A stretch of 64,000 nucleotides of DNA, taken from NCBI GenBank assembly GCA_021628825.1, contig JAJXRY010000001.1:1302001-1366000 (forward strand), written 5' to 3'. The translations under genes and the position numbers were made by a program. Within the stretch, counting starts at the first letter, position 1. Each line of letters begins with the position of its first letter. Shown here piece by piece: positions 57,459 through 64,000 of this stretch. Under the pieces are notes generated by a model that did not search any database, was not told the origin of the DNA, and was given only the letters and a program-made list of their open reading frames with translations. This DNA is from Lachnospiraceae bacterium (GTDB taxonomy: Bacteria; Bacillota; Clostridia; Lachnospirales; Lachnospiraceae).

Positions 57459-59111
57459 TTATCCGCGATCTCCTTCTGTTCCCCCGGCGATCTGGGCAAT
57501 ATCCCGGATGAGTTCACCGATCTGTGCAACAGATGCTGCGGACTCCTGTGTTCCGGCTGCATTTTCTTCTGCTACTGCCGTCAGATTCTGAACAGTATCG
57601 GTAATTACGAGTCTTGCTTCGTTCAGCTTGCCGCTCTGCTGTGCAATTCTGTCGATCGCAGCAATGGATTCATCTACCTGACCAATTACCTGACGAACCT
57701 GATCGTTGGTCTTCTGCACATTGATATTCTGCTTATCCATAATCTCTTTTACAGATTCCATGGTTTCTACTGCCTTACCGGAATCCTCCAGAAGGGAATT
57801 AATAATCTCTTCGATCTGTCTTGCGGATTCATTCGACTGTTCTGCCAGCTTCTGGATCTGTCCGGCAACAACAGCAAAGCCTCTGCCCTGTTCTCCGGCT
57901 CTGGCAGCCTCAATAGAGGCATTTAGGGACAGGAGGTTCGTTTCCTCGGCAATCTCCGTAATGAGCGCCGTAGCTTCCTTAATACGCTGTGCAGATGTGT
58001 TCGTCGTATTGGTCTGATCGTAAATAACATCAATGGATTCCTTGGTCTTGTGATTGATCTTCTGCAGCTCTTCAATCGTGGTTACCGCATCCTGACCTAA
58101 GGTCTTAATCTGCTTTGCGTTTTCATTTAATGTGGTGATCTCTTTGGAGGTATCCTCAATCATGTTACCCATGGCAATGACATTTTCGGTTGCACTCTGG
58201 GTTTCCTGTGCCTGGCTTCCTGCGCCCTGTGCAATTTCATCTACGGCACGTTCAATCTGATTGATATGCTCCATGCTGGCACTGGTTTTCTCATCTAAAA
58301 GCGAACTGCTTTCATGCAATTCCTTACTGTTGCCCATAATTTCAGTAATGACAGTGGTTATCTCCTGTTTCAGCTTCTGAACGGCACGGCTGATCTGACC
58401 GATTTCGTCCTTACGTTCTGCAAACTTGCTGTTCAGTTCCACATTCAGCTTACCGGTTGCTACCTGCTCGAGTGCGCTGGTTCCACAAATCAGTCCTTTC
58501 GCCATACTTTTAACTACTACAATAGTTGTACCGGTAAACAGTAACATAAACAAAAGCATAATTCCGGCAATCAGGCTGATAATCCTGTTGATCTCAGTCT
58601 TGGCTTCTGTCTGTGACATTCCGGAAAAGACCATACCCACTACCTGACCATCTTCTGTAACCGGAACATAATATCCAAAATAGGGAACTCCGTTCACGTT
58701 AACATCAGCTGAAAAGTACTCCTGATTTCCATTGAGCACCTTATCAATAACCACTTCCTGTGCAGTTGTACCAATAATACGTTCTCCCTGCTCATTGACA
58801 ACAGAAGACATATATATCGTATCACCATAAAACACGGTAATATCCATGTCTGTCGCGGATTTGACATGGTCAGCGATCTCGGTTGCATTGGTAACATCAA
58901 ATTCACCCTTGTATAGAATACCATCTTCCACATGAAGCTCACCTTCATCCGCATAATCAATGGTATCCCGGACAGCTACTGCTGCACCACGAAGGCCATT
59001 TTCAATGTTATCAGTAACGACTTCCCTGATTCTGGCATTTCCAAAAATGATGGTTATTAACCCAAGAACAATTAATGGAAATAATGACATTGCCAGTAAT
59101 TTGGTTTGCAT
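57459..59111 (-). CDS. Methyl-accepting chemotaxis protein
   Basis: The protein has an N-terminal membrane helix (LAMSLFPLIVLGLITIIFG), an external single-Cache-like domain (about residues 30-165, with VNGVPYFGYYVPVTEDGQVV), a second helix (IISLIAGIMLLFMLLFTGTT), HAMP and a long coiled-coil signalling domain with the hairpin tip EIAEETNLLSLNASIEAARA GEQGRGF. 550 residues. An ATG at 59118 with an AGAAGGG site would be the natural start if one A is extra, giving MKMQTKLL. Senses small molecules; ligand unknown. Confidence 0.93.
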   Translation of the reverse strand: MQTKLLAMSLFPLIVLGLITIIFGNARIREVVTDNIENGLRGAAVAVRDTIDYADEGELHVEDGILYKGEFDVTNATEIADHVKSATDMDITVFYGDTIYMSSVVNEQGERIIGTTAQEVVIDKVLNGNQEYFSADVNVNGVPYFGYYVPVTEDGQVVGMVFSGMSQTEAKTEINRIISLIAGIMLLFMLLFTGTTIVVVKSMAKGLICGTSALEQVATGKLNVELNSKFAERKDEIGQISRAVQKLKQEITTVITEIMGNSKELHESSSLLDEKTSASMEHINQIERAVDEIAQGAGSQAQETQSATENVIAMGNMIEDTSKEITTLNENAKQIKTLGQDAVTTIEELQKINHKTKESIDVIYDQTNTTNTSAQRIKEATALITEIAEETNLLSLNASIEAARAGEQGRGFAVVAGQIQKLAEQSNESARQIEEIINSLLEDSGKAVETMESVKEIMDKQNINVQKTNDQVRQVIGQVDESIAAIDRIAQQSGKLNEARLVITDTVQNLTAVAEENAAGTQESAASVAQIGELIRDIAQIAGGTEGDRG

Positions 59112-59215
59112 TTTTCATAGTTTTCACAGCCCTTCTGTTTTTATTTGTGTATAATCTATTATAACATACCTCACCATATTTTACATGGATATTATGTGCT
59201 ATATACTAAAAAGAT

Positions 59216-59403
59216 GTAACAGTTCAGCCATGCGCATTCATAAGCTGTCGGATTGTACAGATTGGCTAACAAATATACGTGTTTTCCGGCAGCTTATTTC
59301 ATGTCGGGCGTCCGCCCTATAGAAATGATTGTATAAGCTGCCCTTAGTGAGCAAGCTCCCACGGTCATCTTATACAATCATTTCTGCATGGCTGAACTGT
59401 TAC
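59216..59403. repeat. Inverted-repeat element with GTAAC..TTCAG ends (copy 4)
   Basis: GTAACAGTTCAGCCATGC (59216-59233) and GCATGGCTGAACTGTTAC (59386-59403) are perfect 18-bp terminal inverted repeats. Inside is a second perfect pair, AGAAATGATTGTATAAG near 59319-59335 and CTTATACAATCATTTCT near 59369-59385. It fills the gap between the chemoreceptor and rplQ. No coding capacity. Confidence 0.75.
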
Positions 59404-59465
59404 AAAAAAGCGCCATGAAAACTTTTCTGTCTTCATAGCGCTTAATTCTTTGGCTTCGCACGGGA

Positions 59466-60003
59466 TTATACTAACTCAAGTACAACTTCCATTGCAGCGT
59501 CACCCTTACGGGGTCCGATCTTGATGATTCTGGTGTAACCACCGTTACGGTTTGCATACTTAACGCCGTACTCATCAAAAAGCTTTGCTACAAGGTCAAC
59601 TTCCTTTGTGCCTCTCTTCTTACCAGCGTTTGTGGCAGGAACTTCCGTTACAGGATATAAAATCTTGATCATCTGATGTCTTGCATGTAATCTGGAAGGA
59701 AGATCCTTCTTGATTTCCTTTTCAACGGTTTCGAACTTGGTAACCTTCTTGCCATCAACGACTTCTTTTACTCTCTTGCCGTCTTTGTCCTTAACCGGAA
59801 CCTTTGCGGAAACCTTAACCATTTCGAAATTGTCTTTCTCTTTTACACCAAGTGCGATGAGTCCTTCAGCGATCTTCTGAACTTCCTTGGCTCTTGCCTG
59901 GGTTGTAACAATTCTTCCATTGTGGAGAAGTGCAGTTACCTGATTTCTCAGTAATGCCTTTCTCTGATCTGAGGTCTTACCTAATTTTCTGTATTTTTGC
60001 CAT
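59466..60003 (-). CDS. rplQ: 50S ribosomal protein L17, long form (one frameshift)
   Basis: MAKYRKLGKTSDQRKALLRN begins at 60003 once one extra A (near 59994-59998) is removed; the frame stays open to 59466. L17 in Lachnospiraceae has an insertion rich in lysine (VKDKDGKRVKEVVDGKKVTK) seen here, giving about 178 residues against 117-130 elsewhere. It ends the rpoA operon. The start follows AGGAGCC. Essential gene, so the shift is a consensus error. Confidence 0.94.
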
Positions 60004-60154
60004 TTTTCGGCTCCTTTCTCAACGGGATATACCCTTCATGGTTCATCCGGCCACGCTCTTTGGACTTACTTACCGGGTGAATACGCTCCATTTTATGAGA
60101 ACACCATCCGTACTCTTTGGATTTACCGGATCATGCTTCACAAGCTACTTATAT

Positions 60155-61114
60155 TTAAGCTTCATCACTGGGATTTAACTGTAAACCCAGTTCATTCAGC
60201 TTAGCCAGAACCTCTTCCAAGGACTTACGACCAAGGTTACGTACCTTCATCATATCGTCAGAGGTCTTGTTGGTTAATTCTTCTACTGTATTGATACCGG
60301 CTCTCTTTAAGCAGTTATAAGAACGAACAGATAACTCAAGTTCGTCAATGCTCATTTCTAAGACCTTTTCCTTCTCATCTTCTTCCTTCTCTACCATGAT
60401 CTCAGCGGTCTTGGCATTCTCAGAAAGATTGATGAAAAGATTTAAATGCTCGCTCAGTACCTTTGCAGCCAGACTGACAGCTTCGTCCGGATCCAGTGTT
60501 CCGTTTGTATAAACATCAAGTGTTAACTTATCGAAGTCGGTAATCTGACCAACACGGGTATTTTCTACAGTAACGTTTACTCTCTCAACGGGAGTATAAA
60601 TAGAATCGACTGCGATTACACCAATCGGTAAATCTTCCGTCTTATTCTTATCTGCACTTACATAACCCCTACCCTTGGTAATGGTAAGTTCCATATAAAG
60701 CTTGGTATTCTTTCCGCTTAAAGTAGCAATAACCTGGTCGGGATTCAGGATTTCGATATCCTGATCACACTGAATATCAGAAGCTTTTACGACACCTTCG
60801 CCTTCATATTCAATATATGCAGTCTTGGGTTCGTTTGTATCGCTGTTGTTCTTAATAGCAACACTCTTGATGTTCATGATGATTTCAGTCACATCTTCTT
60901 TGACACCGTCGATGGAGCTGAACTCATGTAAAACACCTTCGATTTTTACCTGGCTTACAGCAGCGCCCGGTAAGGAAGAAAGCATAATTCTTCTTAAGGA
61001 ATTACCAAGTGTAATTCCGTAGCCGCGCTCTAAAGGCTCAACAACGAATCTGCCATACTTCTTATCTTCAGAGATTTCTGCCACTTCAATATTTGGTCTC
61101 TCAAAATCAAACAC
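60155..61114 (-). CDS. rpoA: DNA-directed RNA polymerase subunit alpha
   Basis: 319 residues, intact. MFDFERPNIEVAEISEDKKY, GRFVVEPLERGYGITLGNSL and RRIMLSSLPGAAVSQVKIEG form the N-terminal assembly domain; ELELSVRSYNCLKRAGINTV EELTNKTSDDMMKVRNLGRK belongs to the C-terminal domain that binds UP elements and activators. Standard place after rpsD. Confidence 0.98.
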   Translation of the reverse strand: MFDFERPNIEVAEISEDKKYGRFVVEPLERGYGITLGNSLRRIMLSSLPGAAVSQVKIEGVLHEFSSIDGVKEDVTEIIMNIKSVAIKNNSDTNEPKTAYIEYEGEGVVKASDIQCDQDIEILNPDQVIATLSGKNTKLYMELTITKGRGYVSADKNKTEDLPIGVIAVDSIYTPVERVNVTVENTRVGQITDFDKLTLDVYTNGTLDPDEAVSLAAKVLSEHLNLFINLSENAKTAEIMVEKEEDEKEKVLEMSIDELELSVRSYNCLKRAGINTVEELTNKTSDDMMKVRNLGRKSLEEVLAKLNELGLQLNPSDEA

Positions 61115-61153
61115 TGCAAATACCCTCCTTTACGAACAATACAAGAAACATTA

Positions 61154-61746
61154 TTATTTGGAATATAACTCGACAATAAGCATTTCGTCTACAGGAACAT
61201 CAATCATTTCTCTGGTAGGAAGGTTCTTAACTGTTCCCTTGAATGCTTCCTTATCAACATCTACCCATTCAGGAGTGAGTCTTCCGGCTGTCACTTCAAG
61301 AATGTCCTTGTATCTCTGTAAAGATTTGGATTTTTCTCTGATTTCGATCACATCTCCTGCCTTAATTAAATAGGAAGGAATGTTTACCTGCTTGCCGTTT
61401 ACAAAACGTGCTTATGATCAACGATCTGTCTTGCTTCTCTTCTGGTTCTTGCGAATCCCATTCTGAAGACAACATTGTCAAGTCTGCTTTCCAGGATAAC
61501 CATAAGGTTTTCACCGGTCATACCCTGCATACGGTCAGCCTTCTTGTAGTAATTTCTGAAGGGCTTCTCTAATACGCCGTATATGAATTTTGCTTTCTGC
61601 TTCTCTCTTAACTGAAGACCATATTCACTTACCTTCTTACCAGCTCTTGCGTTGGTTCTGTTAGACTTCTTATCATATCCTAAGAAAGAAGGCTCAAGAC
61701 CAAGAGCTCTACATCTCTTTAATACAGGAACTCTGTTTACTGCCAT
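61154..61746 (-). CDS. rpsD: 30S ribosomal protein S4 (one frameshift)
   Basis: MAVNRVPVLKRCRALGLEPS to QIVDHKHVL is the first part; a missing G near 61405 breaks the frame before VNGKQVNIPSYLIKAGDVIE, which ends at 61154. Corrected length is about 197 residues. VDHKHV.VNGKQVNIPS is the S4 RNA-binding fold. The start at 61746 follows AGGAG. A 99-bp inverted-repeat element lies just upstream, between rpsK and rpsD. Confidence 0.95.
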
Positions 61747-61772
61747 TTTTATTCTCCTTTTTCTATTATTCT

Positions 61773-61871
61773 GTAACGATTCAGAACTCCATATAAATCC
61801 TGTTATATGTCTTTGCGAATGCAGGCACCCGGCAGACATATTGCCAGGATTGCATAGCTTCGAACAGTTAC
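61773..61871. repeat. Inverted-repeat element with GTAAC..TTCAG ends (copy 5), inside the ribosomal protein operon
   Basis: GTAACGATTCAG (61773-61784) is mirrored by CGAACAGTTAC (61861-61871) with a few mismatches; the inside is short and partly self-complementary. It lies in the transcribed gap between rpsK and rpsD. Confidence 0.55.
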
Positions 61872-61973
61872 ATATTGTTTACAGTGCTGCTGCACCTTCG
61901 TCCAACTGGATTTCTGCGGAACGTTTTATTTCACAGGGTTGTAATTCCCTGATGAAATAAAAAGCACACACAA

Positions 61974-62372
61974 CTACACTCTACGACGCTTCGGAGGACG
62001 ACATCCGTTATGAGGTACCGGTGTTACGTCTCTGATGCTTGTAACATCAATTCCACATGCATTTAATGCACGGATTGCTGCTTCACGTCCTGAACCGGGT
62101 CCCTTAACAAATACGTCTACTGTCTTTAAGCCGTGTACAATAGCAGCCTTTGCTGCTGTTTCAGCTGCCATCTGTGCAGCATAAGGAGTAGATTTCTTTG
62201 AACCTCTAAATCCCAGACCACCAGCAGTTGCCCATGAAAGAGCATTTCCTTCATTATCTGTCAATGTAACAATTGTATTGTTAAAAGAGGACTGAATATG
62301 TGCCTGTCCATGTTCAACGTTTTTCTTGACACGTTTTTTTGTCACTTTTTTCGTAACTTTTTTTGCTGCCAT
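61974..62372 (-). CDS. rpsK: 30S ribosomal protein S11
   Basis: 132 residues, intact. The family core HIQSSFNNTIVTLTDNEGNA and GGLGFRGSKKSTPYAAQMAA is followed by the tail VTPVPHNGCRPPKRRRV. An unusual N-terminus MAAKKVTKKVTKKRVKKNVE is lysine-rich, as in other Clostridia. It lies in the usual order rpsM-rpsK-rpsD-rpoA-rplQ. Confidence 0.98.
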   Translation of the reverse strand: MAAKKVTKKVTKKRVKKNVEHGQAHIQSSFNNTIVTLTDNEGNALSWATAGGLGFRGSKKSTPYAAQMAAETAAKAAIVHGLKTVDVFVKGPGSGREAAIRALNACGIDVTSIRDVTPVPHNGCRPPKRRRV

Positions 62373-62429
62373 CTAAACTAACCTACTTTCTTTCAAAAAT
62401 TAATTTTACAGTGCTACTACATTACCAAC

Positions 62430-62798
62430 TTATTTCTTCTTGTTAGCAACAGTACGCTTGGGACCTTTACGGGTTCTTGCGTTGGTCTTAGTTTTCTGAC
62501 CACGTACAGGAAGTCCCTTTCTATGACGGATTCCTCTGTAGCAGCCAATTTCCTGAAGTCTCTTGATGTTCATGGCAACTTCTCTTCTTAAGTCACCTTC
62601 TACCATGTACTCAGCGTCGATTACTTCGCTGATTCTCTTAACTTCGTCGTCAGTCAACTCTCTTACACGGGTATCCGGATTAACCTGTGCCTTCTCAAGA
62701 ATCTTCGCAGCGCTTACTCTTCCGATTCCATAAACATAAGTTAAGCCGATTTCTACACGCTTTTCTCTAGGTAAGTCAACACCTGCAATACGAGCCAT
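62430..62798 (-). CDS. rpsM: 30S ribosomal protein S13
   Basis: 122 residues, intact. MARIAGVDLPREKRVEIGLT and YVYGIGRVSAAKILEKAQVN are the N-terminal helix-two-turn-helix; the C-terminal basic tail RHRKGLPVRGQKTKTNARTR is the P-site tRNA contact. An AGGAAAAG site precedes the ATG. Confidence 0.98.
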   Translation of the reverse strand: MARIAGVDLPREKRVEIGLTYVYGIGRVSAAKILEKAQVNPDTRVRELTDDEVKRISEVIDAEYMVEGDLRREVAMNIKRLQEIGCYRGIRHRKGLPVRGQKTKTNARTRKGPKRTVANKKK

Positions 62799-63095
62799 TT
62801 ACTTTTCCTCCATTTTCTTGTATGAATTCTTCATACTTCATACATTGATACTAATTGATTGGGGCTTACCGCCCAATCGGACGTTTCCGATCTTACGCAA
62901 ATCACGTGACCTGGTCCTTTGTGGCCACTGCGACACAAATCTCATCGCAAACCTGCGAATCAAGAAGTAATCTACTTAAGGCTCCTTGGAACAATTTATA
63001 TACAAATCAGTGCGCTATGGCACTGCAGCCGCTTCATATACAAATAGACAAGAATCCTCCTACATCTCACATCTCAATTCATGATATGCAGCAGA
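62799..63095. other. Interval between rpmJ and rpsM without recognisable gene
   Basis: About 297 bases, unusually long inside this operon. A hairpin ATTGGG..CCCAAT lies near 62859-62878; otherwise I see nothing. It may be a spacer with a weak attenuator or a decayed repeat. Confidence 0.4.
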
Positions 63096-63214
63096 TTATC
63101 CCTGTCTCTGTTTGTGCTTCGGATTCTCACAGATAACTCTGATACGTCCTTTTTCTCTTGATGATTTTTGCATTTTTTTCGCAAATCGGTTTTTACTGAT
63201 GATCTAACCTTCAT
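63096..63214 (-). CDS. rpmJ: 50S ribosomal protein L36 (at least four frameshifts)
   Basis: The ATG at 63214 follows GGAGGGC. MKVRSSVK is followed by four extra A bases in successive A runs (near 63191, 63178, 63171 and 63158); removing them gives KPICEKCKIIKRKGRIRVIC ENPKHKQRQG, the complete zinc-ribbon L36 with its CxxC and CxxxxH ligands. 37 residues. The density of single-base gains in an essential gene shows that the errors are systematic. Confidence 0.93.
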
Positions 63215-63331
63215 GTTAAGCCCTCCTTTCAAAAAAAGACCGTTTTACATTATAGCATCTTATATATCGAAATGCAAGTACTAATTTCTTTGCATTTTGA
63301 TACCGTTTCACAGTACAGCCCGGGCTGCAAT

Positions 63332-63551
63332 TTATTTATCTCTCCAGATAATTCTTCCCTTACTTAAATCGTACGGAGAAAGTTCCAGTGTTACCTTATC
63401 TCCGGGAAGAATACGGATAAAGTTCTGTCTTAACTTGCCACTGATGTGTGCAAGTACTCTGTGTCCATTTTCCAGTTCTACCTGAAACATGGTATTCGGA
63501 AGTTTCTCCACAACAGTTCCTTCAATTTCGATTACATCGGCTTTTAGACAT
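63332..63551 (-). CDS. infA: Translation initiation factor IF-1 (one frameshift)
   Basis: The start at 63551 reads MSKADVIEIEGTVVEKLPNT once an extra A in AAAA near 63542-63545 is removed; MFQVELENGHRVLAHISGKL RQNFIRILPGDKVTLELSPY completes the OB fold. 72 residues, the normal length. The start codon overlaps the end of the KOW-protein gene by eight bases. Confidence 0.95.
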
Positions 63552-63816
63552 GCGCTACCTCCTTATTTCTGCATTTAATCGCTGCTTTAATTTCTTCATT
63601 ATTAATAGGTTGCTGATTTTTTTGATTTTTAATTACAAGGTCTTCATTAAGCCCCGTCTTTACAAGCTGTATATGCTTCTTCTTTTTCTTTTTGGGGGAT
63701 TCGATGGGTTTCAGCCTTCCATCTGCAAGTAATACCGAATCTCCTTCTTCTTTTAAAATCACATACATCTGCCCCTGATCATGGCCTGCTTTCGAAACGG
63801 CAAACATTCCCAGCAT
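63544..63816 (-). CDS. KOW-domain RNA-binding protein (L14e/L6e-like)
   Basis: 90 residues, intact. MLGMFAVSKAGHDQGQMYVI LKEEGDSVLLADGRLKPIES is a KOW fold, followed by a run of lysines and a helical tail. The gene sits between map and infA in many Clostridia and is thought to bind ribosomal RNA, but the role is not established. Confidence 0.85.
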   Translation of the reverse strand: MLGMFAVSKAGHDQGQMYVILKEEGDSVLLADGRLKPIESPKKKKKKHIQLVKTGLNEDLVIKNQKNQQPINNEEIKAAIKCRNKEVAHV

Positions 63817-63828
63817 TGCATCGGTCTC

Positions 63829-64000
63829 CTATTCCATATGATAGGAAGGAAGCGTCAGAATTTCCGGCGCGCCTTCGGTGATCAGTATCGTATTTTCATA
63901 GTGTGCGGATAATGATCCATCCATGGTAACTACCGTCCAGTCATCGTCCGCCCAGGCTACTTCATAGCCGCCGATATTAATCATCGGCTCAATGGCAAGC
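63829..64000 (-). CDS. map: Methionine aminopeptidase, C-terminal end (runs off the window)
   Basis: The minus strand encodes LAIEPMINIGGYEVAWADDD WTVVTMDGSLSAHYENTILI TEGAPEILTLPSYHME and a stop at 63829. EPMI with the metal-binding glutamate and SAHYENTI with the last metal-ligand glutamate identify type I methionine aminopeptidase, which removes initiator methionine. The gene position before infA is standard. Only about 57 codons are in the window. Confidence 0.94.
   Translation of the reverse strand, partial: LAIEPMINIGGYEVAWADDDWTVVTMDGSLSAHYENTILITEGAPEILTLPSYHME

Noticed and set aside
1..64000. tRNA, rRNA or tmRNA genes
   Set aside because: No clover-leaf with the conserved TTCGANTC arm or CCA end and no rRNA sequence was recognised on reading, although a systematic scan was not possible.

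Overview
The window looks like a chromosomal segment of a Gram-positive anaerobe of the Clostridia, most likely a Lachnospiraceae member. The reasons are the end of the S10/spc/alpha ribosomal block followed by ecfA1-ecfA2-ecfT-truA-rplM-rpsI, a long-form L17, a T-box in front of aspS, PPi-dependent phosphofructokinase, a ptb-buk butyrate route, and many families typical of that group (DUF6796, DUF3990, ATC hydrolases). I cannot name the species. A technical point governs the whole annotation: many genes, including single-copy essential ones (aspS, rplM, rplQ, rpsD, rpmJ, infA), are broken by one-base gains or losses, mostly in A/T or G runs. These are best read as consensus errors, so split genes are given as one feature spanning all pieces, with the break described.

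Layout. 1-5.1 kb: start of secA (minus), then ptb, buk, luxS and mtnN (plus), which are butyrate formation and the SAM/AI-2 recycling branch. 5.1-8.0 kb: trkH and trkA potassium uptake (minus). 8.3-10.5 kb: aspS with promoter, T-box and terminator. 10.6-14.0 kb: YkgJ-type cysteine-cluster protein, Rrf2 regulator with cysK, and a zinc-ribbon/SH3 membrane protein. 14.1-18.8 kb: GH127 glycosidase, AraC regulator, flavodoxin-like protein, MFS transporter. 18.9-22.8 kb: AT-rich accessory stretch with a DUF3990 ADP-ribosyltransferase-like gene and its partner, an HNH endonuclease remnant, an ImmA/IrrE peptidase, an XRE repressor and, divergently, an FtsZ paralogue behind a promoter set with palindromic operators. 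22.9-28.7 kb: MATE pump, a CprABC-like peptide-resistance ABC transporter and its divergent response regulator/kinase pair. 28.8-34.0 kb: 87-bp tandem repeats, pfp, DUF896 gene, 37-bp tandem repeats and glgX.

34.1-49.1 kb is the most unusual part. A long minus-strand, visibly GC-rich operon (39.3-49.0 kb) holds four paralogous ATC-hydrolase-family genes, several SAM methyltransferases, alpha/beta hydrolases, a ketopantoate-reductase-like enzyme and a DUF6796 membrane protein. Its leader carries two GTTAG-N6-CTAAC palindromes 36 bp apart. The same leader, followed by a collapsed version of the operon, occurs 14 kb away at 34.1-34.9 kb. Between the copies lie an AraC regulator, an MFS transporter and a DUF4143 ATPase. 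No pathway is known to me for this gene set.

49.3-64 kb: rplM-rpsI, truA, the ECF transporter module, an M15 peptidase, a DUF6796 protein, a membrane protein, a chemoreceptor, and then rplQ, rpoA, rpsD, rpsK, rpsM, rpmJ, infA, a KOW protein and the end of map, all minus apart from the peptidase. A family of inverted-repeat elements ending in GTAAC..TTCAG is scattered through 30-62 kb, once inside the ribosomal protein operon.
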